Source: a virus. Taken from it: a stretch of 64,000 nt of DNA. Shown here in pieces: positions 24,870-32,896 of this stretch. Position 1 is the stretch's first letter. Each line of letters starts with the position of its first letter. A program made the position numbers and the translations under genes. The notes beneath the pieces are model-generated. The model made no database searches and was not told where the DNA came from. It saw nothing but the letters and a program-made list of their open reading frames with translations. The stretch is taken from positions 1 to 64,000 of IMG/VR virus record IMGVR_UViG_3300010885_080919; one strand, 5' to 3'.

Positions 24870-25247
24870 GGACACCGAAAGGTGCTTATCTCGTTAAACT
24901 ATATTAAACACTGAGTTGGACGCTCTCTCGTCCTTTGAATTGATGAAGGGCTGTACTCCCTGGATTGAATTCAAATGAAAAAAACTTTGGAGAGCCTGGA
25001 CACGGGTTGAACCTTCGTATCATTACGATCAATGCTTTACAAGCGGCATTCGATCTCCAAATCAATGAAAGTTATATTCAGAACACTAGATTACGGTTTT
25101 CACTTGTCACGAGGAAGTGAAGTGTCTGGGTTTAAGACATTGAATAAGTACACTGATTCTACAGTTAAGATTCTAGACATGGTTCAGGTTATTAGAATAA
25201 CATCTAATAATTGAAATAAACAATTGAATTATTTTCAATTGTTTTTT
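24870..25247 (+). ncRNA. Candidate structured non-coding RNA, about 378 nt
   Basis: Bounded by a sigma70-type promoter and a Rho-independent terminator. Perfect or near-perfect stems occur throughout: CACC-GAAA-GGTG (24873-24884), GGACG/CGTCC (24918-24933), TTTGAATT/AATTCAAA (24934-24975) enclosing AGGG/CCCT, and TTTGGAGA/TCTCCAAA (24986-25061). The last encloses CGTA/TACG (25016-25027) and GCTT/AAGC (25034-25044). Then TCAATG/CATTGA (25062-25143) encloses TTCACTT/AAGTGAA (25099-25121), and ACTG/CAGT (25152-25165) and TTATTAGA/TCTAATAA (25189-25210) follow. No long gene is convincing here. It lacks tmRNA and RNase P hallmarks. Role unknown; it lies upstream of the DNA polymerase gene. Confidence 0.6.
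25219..25247 (+). terminator. Rho-independent terminator of the structured RNA
   Basis: AACAATTGAA (25219-25228) pairs perfectly with TTCAATTGTT (25234-25243) and is followed by TTTT, giving a standard terminator. Confidence 0.8.
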
Positions 25248-25296
25248 CTATGAAACATATACAGAACCATTCTGCTTGGTGGAATATGTTATAATT

Positions 25297-25322
25297 TATG
25301 ATTGTACAATCATACTTTTTTT
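25297..25322 (+). terminator. Second terminator-like palindrome before the polymerase gene
   Basis: TATGATTGTACAATCATA is an uninterrupted 18-bp palindrome followed by ACTTTTTTT. It could back up the previous terminator, or act as an operator, since the polymerase promoter begins 8 nt downstream. Confidence 0.5.
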
Positions 25323-25329
25323 CAAGAAC

Positions 25330-25357
25330 TTGCAAAAAACTGATTATTTTGTATACT
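25330..25357 (+). promoter_or_regulatory. Sigma70-type promoter of the DNA polymerase gene
   Basis: TTGCAA (25330-25335) and TATACT (25352-25357) with a 16-bp spacer, 39 nt before the polymerase ATG. The TATACT box recurs at 28904 before another early-type gene. Confidence 0.55.
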
Positions 25358-25395
25358 GATGTCAGGTAGAAAATAAAAAAAAGAATTAGTTTTTT

Positions 25396-26706
25396 ATGAA
25401 TCAAGAAGCAATTGATCTTTTTTCAAGCATAAGCAATCAAAGCGTCTTTGTGCTTTTTAATCCTGCCGTTTTTGATTTTACAGATAAAAATTCTCAAAAA
25501 GAGATTCAAATTTATCTTCAAGACGGAAGAAACGTAAACATTGCGTTAACTGAGCAAAACACTCCGTTTATAGCATCGATTTTGAAACTATCGATATTTT
25601 CTAAAGGAATGAAGATCCTTGTTTGGGATTGGAAAAATATAGCCACCTACATTCTGGCCAAAACCAATAAAAATTACATTGTTGATGGGGTTATTATTGA
25701 TTTAAAGATCTTAGAATCATATGTTGGTCGTAAACTAAAACCTCCAAAAAGCTTAAATGAAGCCCTAATTCGACTAAAAGATCTGGTTTCTAGCGGATTA
25801 TGGAAAGAAATAGAACCTATTTATAAGAATCTACATCTTCCACTTAGCACTTTTACAATACCTAGATTAGAAACAACGGCCCTAATAGACGTTTTAACGG
25901 GCAAGAAGGTTTATGCTCACTATGAGATAGATGGACAGGAGAACGGCCGTCTACGGTGCTCACAGGAGTTTAATGAGGGTTTTGTACCTCACGCCATGCG
26001 TCCTCTGGTTAAAGAAAATTTAAAACCAAGGAGTTTTGAAGAATTATTCTTGGTTTTTGATTTTAGAGCCATGGAGGTTTTTATGCTTTCTTGGCTAAGT
26101 CAAGATCCGCTTTTAAAAGAGCTAACAGAGCAGCCAGACATCTACTTCTCGCTATACAGCAAACTCATTGGATCTGAGCCGCAAAAAAAAGATGATAGAG
26201 AATTAATTAAAAAAATGTTCTTGCCGGTTATATATGGTCAGTCGTCCTACATGCTAGGACAACGCTGCAACATCCCGAAAGAAGCTGCAGATTCAATTGT
26301 AGATCGTATAAATTCCTTATTTCCAACTGCTTTGGCTTGGATCAAAAACCAACAAAAGCAGCTACAGGAATTGGGATATTCCAAAGACATATTTGGAAAA
26401 CGCCGAACATTCGATGAAGGTAAAGAATATTTAGTTAGAAATTTCTGTATACAATCACCAGCGGCGGTTGTATGTTTAGAAAAATTAAATCAATTATATT
26501 TTGCCTTTAAAAATAAAACTGATATCGCTTTTACTGTACATGACGGATATGCTGTTTATGCCAATAAAGAAAATTGGAAAGACATATTCAAGATTGGACA
26601 AGAAGTTTTATCCAGTGAAAGTGAACTTTGTCCTAAGTTGCGACTAAAAGTTACATGTCGTGGTGGAAGAAATTTAAATGATCTAAAAACTTTAAACAAA
26701 AGATAA
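25396..26706 (+). CDS. Compact family A DNA polymerase
   Basis: 436 residues, much shorter than E. coli Pol I (928) or T7 polymerase (704). Motif A is FDFRAMEVFMLSWLS (catalytic Asp kept, usual DYSQIELR changed). Motif B is DRELIKKMFLPVIYGQSSYM (Arg/Lys kept, spacing altered). Motif C is FTVHDGY, where the Asp is kept but the usual following Glu is Gly. YEIDGQENGRLRCS matches the T-x-T-G-R-L-S-S region. The N-terminal 130 residues look like a worn 3'-5' exonuclease fold without its acidic residues. It is likely the phage replicase or a repair polymerase; the separate DnaQ-like gene at 14716 could proofread. Confidence 0.85.
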   Translation: MNQEAIDLFSSISNQSVFVLFNPAVFDFTDKNSQKEIQIYLQDGRNVNIALTEQNTPFIASILKLSIFSKGMKILVWDWKNIATYILAKTNKNYIVDGVIIDLKILESYVGRKLKPPKSLNEALIRLKDLVSSGLWKEIEPIYKNLHLPLSTFTIPRLETTALIDVLTGKKVYAHYEIDGQENGRLRCSQEFNEGFVPHAMRPLVKENLKPRSFEELFLVFDFRAMEVFMLSWLSQDPLLKELTEQPDIYFSLYSKLIGSEPQKKDDRELIKKMFLPVIYGQSSYMLGQRCNIPKEAADSIVDRINSLFPTALAWIKNQQKQLQELGYSKDIFGKRRTFDEGKEYLVRNFCIQSPAAVVCLEKLNQLYFAFKNKTDIAFTVHDGYAVYANKENWKDIFKIGQEVLSSESELCPKLRLKVTCRGGRNLNDLKTLNKR

Positions 26707-26717
26707 AGGAATTTTAT

Positions 26718-27278
26718 ATGTTAGATATTTGCAATAATTTTAGAATAAATGAAGAAGAGTTTTCTGAACTAGATAAAAAATTCGGCAAACTTTGTTGGCA
26801 CGCTTCCCACGAACTAAAAAAGAAAAATTCAAATAACAACTTCACCGATGATGCAGAAGACATAAAGCAAGAACTGCTTATGAGCATGCTAAGAGCAGGA
26901 AGCTATTACAAAAGACAAATTTATATTGAAAAGTCTTTAGAAGTAGCAAAAAAATATATCGAAGACGAATTGGTCAAAAACATCGTATACGAATTAGATA
27001 ATTTGTGGAATAACCGAACAAGACACGGAGCGAATAGACAAAAATTCGGCAAACATCAAGAAAACATGCTGGAACTTATAATCAAAAAGAATGTGCCAAC
27101 GGACGAACAACCCGACAAACAACAGAACTTGAAAATAGATACTAAATTTGCAACATACTGCAAAGCCATTGTTTGGAATGGACAAAAAAGCATGGGCAAA
27201 AAGATAACAAGAGAAAAAAGCATCAGATCAGGTCAGGTAAGCCTTTCAGAATACGATTATCTTCAACGTACTTTGTAG
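26718..27278 (+). CDS. Putative sigma-like transcription factor
   Basis: 186 residues, 11 nt after the polymerase gene, with AAAGGA upstream. The segment FTDDAEDIKQELLMSMLRAG resembles sigma70 region 2.1 (D-x-x-Q-E-x-x-x-x-L-L-x-A). The later KFATYCKAIVWNGQKSMGKK resembles the T-Y-x-x-x-x-I-x-N-x-x region 2.4-like helix, as in reduced phage late sigma factors such as T4 gp55 (185 residues, the same length). A role in reading the TATAAATA boxes would fit. This is inference from weak similarity; another DNA-binding helical protein is possible. Confidence 0.4.
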   Translation: MLDICNNFRINEEEFSELDKKFGKLCWHASHELKKKNSNNNFTDDAEDIKQELLMSMLRAGSYYKRQIYIEKSLEVAKKYIEDELVKNIVYELDNLWNNRTRHGANRQKFGKHQENMLELIIKKNVPTDEQPDKQQNLKIDTKFATYCKAIVWNGQKSMGKKITREKSIRSGQVSLSEYDYLQRTL

Positions 27279-27307
27279 TTGATTCTTTCTGGCGTTTTGT
27301 TTATACA
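27279..27307 (+). promoter_or_regulatory. Sigma70-type promoter of the replicative helicase gene
   Basis: TTGATT (27279-27284) and TATACA (27302-27307) with a 17-bp spacer, 20 nt before the helicase start. The AAAGGAG site follows. Confidence 0.5.
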
Positions 27308-27327
27308 AGTAAAAAAAGGAGACGTAT

Positions 27328-28878
27328 TTGAGAGAGCTAACGCCAGAAGAACAAGCACAGCTAGAAGACCTAACAGATCCAGATGTAATTAAACCTAAAT
27401 TTTCTTGGGATGATACATTTCAAAGAAAATTATTAGGAATGCTTTTGCTTGATCCCCATATGCTTGTACAAGCTATGGACAAAATCAAACCGGAGTATTT
27501 TTCTAATGAGGCTCATGTATCGATTTCTAAAATACTACTTGATCACTTTAAAACTCACAAAGCTATCCCCGAGAAGTGGATTCTTGAACAAGAACTTAAG
27601 AATGTTCTGAAGGACGCAGAAAAGAGCGTTCAATTACATTATTTGTCTGAACTGAACTGCGTTTACGATTATTACGTTCCGGGTTTAGAAGCAAGAGAAT
27701 ACCTGATTGAAAAAGTCACGTATTTTGCAAAAGTCCAAGCTATAAAAATTGCATTTCATTCGTCTCTGGAAAAGATGCAAGAAGCACCTGAAGATGAAAA
27801 GACTTGGAATTTTATTTATGAAAAGCTTCGAGAGGCAATGCTGATAGACCGTTCTTATGAACCTGGTTTAGAATACTTTCTACAACTAGACGAAATGTTC
27901 AGAAGAATGGAAGATGTTTTTGTTGGAAAAGAAAGATTTACTAGCGGTTTTGAAAGTATAGACAAAGCCTTGACTGGTGGTGGTCTTTTTGTCGGTCAAA
28001 TAGCAAGTTGGATCGGTTTGCCAGGAACAGGAAAAAGCTTAGCTCTTGTTAGAGCCGCCGTGCAAAATGTTATTCTTGGTCATAAAGTTTTATATCTAAC
28101 AATGGAGATGGATGAGCTTGGAATTGCACAGCGATTCACTTCTCAATTAGCAAAAGTAGATATTAATAATCTAAGAGATTCTAGAGAACAAATCGAAAAA
28201 ACAATCGCAGACTTCGGCAAAGACAAAGAGGATAAAAATCTTTTACATGTAAAGCAATTTCCTGGCGGCGTTATGGACGTTAACGGCATACGAGCGTTCA
28301 TGGCTCAGCTAGAACTTAGAGGATGGAAGCCTAATCTTCTAATTGTTGATTATGTGGGAGAAATGAAAGATGATCCAACCGTCAAGAAATACGAGTCTGC
28401 ATATAGAATATTGCGAGACTTAAGAGGATTCGGGGTAGAAAAAGGTCACTGCACATTTACCTGCGTACAGCCAAACGCAACAGCGGCAAAGCTTGAAATA
28501 AATCAATATATCGATGAGTCCAACATTGGAACATCTTTTGATCAGTTTAAACCTCTTGATGCTTTTTGGTCTATAAACCAGCAAACCATTGAAAAAGATG
28601 CCGAGATAGGTCGAGGATTTGTAATCAAGCATAGAAATGGTAGAAGCAGATTTCCTTTTAAAATCGGCTTTGATTTTTCTCTTGGCACCTTGGATATGTG
28701 GGAAATATCAGATGATAATTATCGATCTAAAATGAGCATGATACAAGAAAAGAAAACAAACGAAGTTGTCAGTGTAGATGGCTCCACGAAAAACGAAAAG
28801 AAGAAAAGAACATTCAAGCCAAATGCGAGTTTAGAAGGCATTATAAAGCCTATCGATTCAGAAGATTACGAAGCTTGA
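27328..28878 (+). CDS. dnaB: DnaB/gp41-family replicative helicase
   Basis: 516 residues from a TTG start with GGAG 6 nt upstream. The N-terminal domain (residues 20-150) has the DnaB signature RKLLGMLLLDPHMLVQAMDK. The RecA-type motor starts near residue 205: FTSGFESIDKALTGGGLFVG, Walker A WIGLPGTGKSLAL, VLYLTMEMDELGIAQRF (motif H1a/H2), PNLLIVDYVGEM (Walker B) and a C-terminal FVIKHRNGRSRFPFKIGFDF. It should be the hexameric fork helicase. No primase gene is seen in this window. Confidence 0.9.
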   Translation: MRELTPEEQAQLEDLTDPDVIKPKFSWDDTFQRKLLGMLLLDPHMLVQAMDKIKPEYFSNEAHVSISKILLDHFKTHKAIPEKWILEQELKNVLKDAEKSVQLHYLSELNCVYDYYVPGLEAREYLIEKVTYFAKVQAIKIAFHSSLEKMQEAPEDEKTWNFIYEKLREAMLIDRSYEPGLEYFLQLDEMFRRMEDVFVGKERFTSGFESIDKALTGGGLFVGQIASWIGLPGTGKSLALVRAAVQNVILGHKVLYLTMEMDELGIAQRFTSQLAKVDINNLRDSREQIEKTIADFGKDKEDKNLLHVKQFPGGVMDVNGIRAFMAQLELRGWKPNLLIVDYVGEMKDDPTVKKYESAYRILRDLRGFGVEKGHCTFTCVQPNATAAKLEINQYIDESNIGTSFDQFKPLDAFWSINQQTIEKDAEIGRGFVIKHRNGRSRFPFKIGFDFSLGTLDMWEISDDNYRSKMSMIQEKKTNEVVSVDGSTKNEKKKRTFKPNASLEGIIKPIDSEDYEA

Positions 28879-28880
28879 TA

Positions 28881-28909
28881 TTGAGTTGAAAAAATATTTT
28901 TTGTATACT
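28881..28909 (+). promoter_or_regulatory. Sigma70-type promoter
   Basis: TTGAGT (28881-28886) and TATACT (28904-28909) with a 17-bp spacer, 20 nt before the next gene, which has a strong AAGGAG site. Confidence 0.55.
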
Positions 28910-28929
28910 TATTCCTAAGGAGACAATTT

Positions 28930-29406
28930 ATGGCTACAGATGCACCTATAGAAAAAGTTAAAGTTAAAGTTGCTGGGGTAGAAATAACTCTAGATCCAGA
29001 CAACATGAAGTACAACGAGAATAATCTTGGCGAATACATGAACAAAGAGTATGGCTGGATAGATTATCTCGGCAAACAGCTAGAATACGCCCAGAAAGAA
29101 GTTCTGATGGCAGATATTGATGCAGAAACTCAATATAGTAAAAAGTTTATGGAAGCTAAGGATGCCGGACAAACAGATAGCTATTCTAAGTCTTTTGCAA
29201 CTTCTCATGATGATGTTGTTCTTGCCAGAAAGAAAGTTGTTGAGGGCAAGGAAATAGTGGGTCATCTCAAGGCTCATTTGCGAGCTTGGGATAAAAATCA
29301 CGACAACGTCCAGAATAGAGGTCACAGTTTACGAGCTGAAATGAAGGTTTTGAGTAGAGACGTTTATTCAGAGCAGAATGTTGAATCTATTTTAGGAGAG
29401 ATTTGA
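28930..29406 (+). CDS. Early-type phage protein of unknown function
   Basis: 158 residues behind a sigma70-type promoter and AAGGAG. The N-terminus is acidic, then a long helical, charged body (YGWIDYLGKQLEYAQKEVLM, ending LKAHLRAWDKNHDNVQNRGH) that probably forms a coiled coil. I recognise no domain. It overlaps the HhH-GPD gene start (TGATG), so the products are coupled and may act together on DNA. Confidence 0.55.
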   Translation: MATDAPIEKVKVKVAGVEITLDPDNMKYNENNLGEYMNKEYGWIDYLGKQLEYAQKEVLMADIDAETQYSKKFMEAKDAGQTDSYSKSFATSHDDVVLARKKVVEGKEIVGHLKAHLRAWDKNHDNVQNRGHSLRAEMKVLSRDVYSEQNVESILGEI

Positions 29407-29999
29407 TGATAAACCCTTTAAAGATAACAAACTATCGACAAACTGAAGCCGGATTACAAGAATCAATTTTGTTCTGGATATTGGCTGCCGGTAAAAACGG
29501 CTTAACGGCAGCCAATTGTTTAGAATCCTTATTAAATTCGTGGAGGAAAAAAACTCCATTTAAAACTATTGTTCACATAAACAATAGTACGAATCTTGCT
29601 GAAGAAATGAAGCGTCATGGTATAGGTTGTTACAATCATAAGTCTAAATCCTTTTTGGATCTAATTAGCAAGAATTTAGATTTAAAAACATGTTCGGTTG
29701 ATGAGCTGGAATCTGTTAGAGGTATAGGTCCAAAAACTGCAAGGTGTTTTTTAATTCACAGCAGAAAAAATCAAAGATACGCAGGAATAGATACTCATCT
29801 ACTGAAGTTTATGAGGGATATGAATTACGAAACTCCCAAATCTACTCCTAGTGGAAAAAAATATAAAGAATTAGAAGGTTTCTTTTTACGTCTTTGTGAT
29901 CAGGTTTCTATGAAGCCTGCAGATTTGGATCTTCTTGTGTGGAATGCGTATTCTGGCAACATAGGAGAACCAAGAGACGTATTGAGCCTTTTTGCCTGA
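29406..29999 (+). CDS. HhH-GPD DNA glycosylase/AP lyase (endonuclease III-like)
   Basis: About 197 residues; the ATG at 29406 follows AGGAG. The hairpin-helix-hairpin LESVRGIGPKTARCFLIHS holds the conserved Lys of endonuclease III, and 18 residues later YAGIDTHLLKFM has the catalytic Asp. There is no C-terminal four-Cys iron-sulfur loop. It would excise damaged or modified bases, either repairing phage DNA or attacking base-modified host or competitor DNA. It is followed by an acetyltransferase gene in the same operon. Confidence 0.8.
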   Translation: MINPLKITNYRQTEAGLQESILFWILAAGKNGLTAANCLESLLNSWRKKTPFKTIVHINNSTNLAEEMKRHGIGCYNHKSKSFLDLISKNLDLKTCSVDELESVRGIGPKTARCFLIHSRKNQRYAGIDTHLLKFMRDMNYETPKSTPSGKKYKELEGFFLRLCDQVSMKPADLDLLVWNAYSGNIGEPRDVLSLFA

Positions 30000-30010
30000 A
30001 ATCGGACAAC

Positions 30011-30568
30011 ATGGAAAACAAAATACGTTGGCTTTTACAAAAAGATGTAAAATCTATATTAGAAATACAAAACTCTTGTCCTTATTCTCCTAATTGGAGC
30101 AAAAAATATTATATTGACATAGTCAAATCCAAGAAAAATTCTGAAGCCAAGAACATGTTGGTTTCATATGTTTGTGAAGTTGAGAACAATTTGGTTGGAT
30201 ATGTTGTGTATAAGGTTGGTTTGGCTTCAGCGAAGAATGAAGAGTTCTTTGCTGAAAACACGAGTATTATAAGCAAGAGCCCTGTATTTTATGGCAAAAT
30301 AACTAATTTATGTGTTCATCCTGATTATAGAATGCAAGGAATAGGAAGATCTTTAATAGAATTCGTAATTAAAAAGTTTTCGGATGTTAAAGATTTAACT
30401 ACTGAAGTGCCGTCTGTTAGGCCTTTTATTTTATTTACATCTTTGAGTGATCGAGATCTTGGTTCACATTTGTTTTATAGTAAGATGGGGTTTTTAGGAA
30501 AGAATGTTTCCCGTGATTTGTTTGGAAAAGATCATGATGGATATAGTTTTTACTTGTCGAGGATGTGA
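30011..30568 (+). CDS. GNAT-family N-acetyltransferase
   Basis: 185 residues (MENKIRWLLQKDVKSILEIQ). The acetyl-CoA site is KITNLCVHPDYRMQGIGRSL (motif A, Q/R-x-x-G-x-G/A), preceded by a VGYVVYKVG strand, with FYSKMGFLG at the end (motif B). RimI-like in layout, so the target may be a protein N-terminus or lysine; this cannot be read from sequence. The start overlaps nothing; the next gene overlaps by TGATG. Confidence 0.75.
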   Translation: MENKIRWLLQKDVKSILEIQNSCPYSPNWSKKYYIDIVKSKKNSEAKNMLVSYVCEVENNLVGYVVYKVGLASAKNEEFFAENTSIISKSPVFYGKITNLCVHPDYRMQGIGRSLIEFVIKKFSDVKDLTTEVPSVRPFILFTSLSDRDLGSHLFYSKMGFLGKNVSRDLFGKDHDGYSFYLSRM

Positions 30569-30993
30569 TGTGGGATGAAAGATTTATACTTTTGGCTAAG
30601 CATATAGCTAGCTGGAGTAAGGATCCAAGCACTAAAGTAGCGGCGGTGATATATGATGATAATCACCGTATTATCTCTACAGGCTATAATGGCTACGCAG
30701 CGGGCGTATTAGATGTAGGATTAGAAGACAGAGAGAAAAAATACAAAAAAATCATACACGCAGAAATAAATGCGATTATTTTTGCTTATAGAAATTTGTC
30801 TGGTTGTACTTTGGCTACATGGCCTTTTATGCCTTGCTCCACATGCTCCTCAGCAATTATACAGTCTGGAATAACTAGGTGTGTTTATCCAAAGGCTAAT
30901 AAAAGTGATTTGATTAGATGGGGAGATTCTTTCGAACTAGCTAGAGAACAATTCGTCGATGCAGGTGTTGAGATGAAGGAATATGAAATATGA
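30568..30993 (+). CDS. Deoxycytidylate deaminase
   Basis: 141 residues. It has the zinc-dependent CDA motifs: AAVIYDDNHRIISTGYNGYA, HAEINAIIFA (zinc His and catalytic Glu) and MPCSTCSSAIIQSGI (zinc Cys pair in P-C-x-x-C). It turns dCMP into dUMP, feeding the thymidylate synthase ThyX encoded at 63567. It is shorter than T4 dCMP deaminase (193), lacking its extra zinc region. Confidence 0.9.
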   Translation: MWDERFILLAKHIASWSKDPSTKVAAVIYDDNHRIISTGYNGYAAGVLDVGLEDREKKYKKIIHAEINAIIFAYRNLSGCTLATWPFMPCSTCSSAIIQSGITRCVYPKANKSDLIRWGDSFELAREQFVDAGVEMKEYEI

Positions 30994-31008
30994 AATATCA
31001 TATATGAT

Positions 31009-31317
31009 TTAAATATTAATTTCATTAATGAAGTTGAAGTAAGATTTTACAAATAAATTGCTTGTATCTTTAATAGCATATAGGATCATCATGTTGTGCA
31101 TCTTATCAGGTAGTTTATTTTTTATTACATCTAATGAATAAAGATACGCAGTCCATGGATCGCTTATGATGGTATCTTCCGCTTCTACCCATCTATTTTT
31201 TATTATATCTTTAGCATAATGATAGGATAAATATGGATCTGTTTTGATAATATCTTCTAGTTCTTTAATTCTTATTTCTTTGTCTAATATTTTTTGATAA
31301 GCTTGTTGTGGTGTCAT
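31009..31317 (-). CDS. Short repeat protein of the YAxDVIKxRW(x)EAE type
   Basis: 102 residues with two clear and one partial copy of a roughly 30-residue repeat: IIKTDPYLSYHYAKDIIKNR then WVEAEDTIISDPWTAYLYSL. Repeats of this kind (YAxDVIKxRWxEAE) occur widely in phage and giant-virus proteins and probably form a helical solenoid. Function unknown. Its start lies inside the end of the upstream heptosyltransferase-like gene (53-nt overlap). Confidence 0.55.
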   Translation of the reverse strand: MTPQQAYQKILDKEIRIKELEDIIKTDPYLSYHYAKDIIKNRWVEAEDTIISDPWTAYLYSLDVIKNKLPDKMHNMMILYAIKDTSNLFVKSYFNFINEINI

Positions 31318-32266
31318 TTTTTCTCGCTTTGTTGAAGCCTTTTATTATTTCTTCTGTTTTTAGCTCTGTTATACAAGGTTTTTGCACATTATTTGAATCT
31401 TTAGTGCAACTTGTGTGGACAAAGCAGGGCCCGCAATCCCAATTTCCTTCATCTCTGTGTTTTTGTACTAAAACAAAGTCGAAATATTTTCCATAAATTT
31501 TACCGTCAGTAAATGAAAAAATACCAACCAAAGGACGTTTCAGACCTCCAGCTAAATGAAACGTCGCAGTGTCTACGGAAATAACATAGTCGGACAGACT
31601 CACCAAAGCGATCCATTTTTGAGGGCTTATATCTACAAATTGTTCTACTTTTAAAAGATCGTAAATAGCTTGGTTTTGTTTGTCTATAGTGATTGGTACT
31701 ATATCTTCTTTTCTTAAATATTCTACTATTTCTACTATCTGTTTATCTGTTAAGCTTTTTGCTTTTCCAAAATCAGTGTCTGTAGATTTTGTTGAAAGAA
31801 CTACTATCTTTTTGTTTTCTGGATTAATTTCATTTAATATTTTTTTACAAATTTCCACCTGCACTGGATCAGGGTTCAAATACATTTCGTGGTTAGTAAG
31901 CTCTACCCCACAGTGTTTTGCCCATATATCGCTTCTATGTTTGTTGTTTTTAGATCCGAGTATAGTTTCTGTTTTTGCACACACAGTTGTTATGTCATAG
32001 ATCACCCCGTAATCAGATTCTTTTACTTGAGACATTTCTTTTACATTATTTAAAAATGGATGATTAAATGCGAATTGTATGAAAGGATAAGGACATGTAT
32101 AATGTATTTCTAGGTTGGTTTTAGAAAAATCTTCGAACATCATCCTCTGCATCAGTATGTCTCCAAATCCACCTGTTCCTCTTTTTATAAGTACTTTATT
32201 TCTTCTTTCGTAAAAGTCTTGCAAAGAAAGATTTTTTTTATTTTTTAAGATTAGTCTTGGTGTCAT
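31265..32266 (-). CDS. Family 9 heptosyltransferase-like glycosyltransferase
   Basis: About 333 residues, the usual GT9 length. The N-terminal IKRGTGGFGDILMQRMMFED has the G-x-G-D-x-x-x-x entry motif. The C-terminal LVSLSDYVISVDTATFHLAG and LKRPLVGIFSFT form the nucleotide-sugar pocket (D-T/S-x-x-x-H-x-A-G). Several Cys near the end (WDCGPCFVHTSC) recall the CGPC motif in other phage and bacterial GT9 proteins. The ATG abuts the divergent WbqC start; a TTG 8 codons upstream is possible. It marks the left edge of the glycan island. Confidence 0.8.
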   Translation of the reverse strand: MTPRLILKNKKNLSLQDFYERRNKVLIKRGTGGFGDILMQRMMFEDFSKTNLEIHYTCPYPFIQFAFNHPFLNNVKEMSQVKESDYGVIYDITTVCAKTETILGSKNNKHRSDIWAKHCGVELTNHEMYLNPDPVQVEICKKILNEINPENKKIVVLSTKSTDTDFGKAKSLTDKQIVEIVEYLRKEDIVPITIDKQNQAIYDLLKVEQFVDISPQKWIALVSLSDYVISVDTATFHLAGGLKRPLVGIFSFTDGKIYGKYFDFVLVQKHRDEGNWDCGPCFVHTSCTKDSNNVQKPCITELKTEEIIKGFNKARKNDTTTSLSKNIRQRNKN

Positions 32267-32896
32267 ATGAATAAAATAGCAATACAACAACCTTATTTTT
32301 ATCCTTATTTAGGATATTTTAAATTAATTCAATCAGTAGATGTATTTGTATCGCTGAATGATGTGCAGTATATTAGAAGAGGCTGGGTCAATAGAAACAA
32401 ACTCAATAAAGAATTATTTTTAACAGTTCCCATAATAAAAACAAATAGAAATGAGTTAATTAGTAATATTAAAATAGACTACTCTTCTAATTGGCATTAT
32501 AAGCATTGTAGGACTTTAGAAACAATGTATGGAAAAAAATGTTTTGAACACCCTATTTATTTATTTTATAAGAATATTCCAAAATATGTTTTTATTATAG
32601 ACTTATTAAAAGATTCTATAAAAAATATTTGTGAATTTTTACAAATAAAAACAAAATTTCTAGATTCGGAAAAAATTAAAATAAATCCTTTGTATAAAAA
32701 ACAGCAAAGAATAATAGAAATTTGCAATACACTAAATTGTAAATATTATTACAATCTTCCCGGAGGCCAAAATTTATATTGTAAAGAAGACTTTTTGGCA
32801 AATAATATAAATTTAGAGTTCATACAAACAGAAGAAATTATCAATCGATTGTCTATATTTGATCTTTGTTTAGGAGAAGGTTTAGAAAAAATATGA
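32267..32896 (+). CDS. WbqC-like glycan biosynthesis protein
   Basis: 209 residues. The WbqC family signature is clear at the start, IAIQQPYFYPYLGYFKLIQS, with DVFVSLNDVQYIRRGWVNRN, and continues with NWHYKHCRTLETMYG. Family members sit in O-antigen and other polysaccharide loci; the reaction is not well defined but may be an acyl or amide transfer to an amino sugar. The next gene, a DegT-type aminotransferase, overlaps by ATGA, a pairing seen in such loci. Confidence 0.8.
   Translation: MNKIAIQQPYFYPYLGYFKLIQSVDVFVSLNDVQYIRRGWVNRNKLNKELFLTVPIIKTNRNELISNIKIDYSSNWHYKHCRTLETMYGKKCFEHPIYLFYKNIPKYVFIIDLLKDSIKNICEFLQIKTKFLDSEKIKINPLYKKQQRIIEICNTLNCKYYYNLPGGQNLYCKEDFLANNINLEFIQTEEIINRLSIFDLCLGEGLEKI

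Noticed and set aside
25032-25214. 60-codon frame inside the structured RNA
   Set aside because: No Shine-Dalgarno site, start codon lies in a predicted stem, and the region is full of pairing stems expected of RNA.
24870-25247. tmRNA or RNase P RNA
   Set aside because: Length is similar but there is no tRNA-like acceptor end, no tag frame and none of the conserved RNase P core strings could be found.
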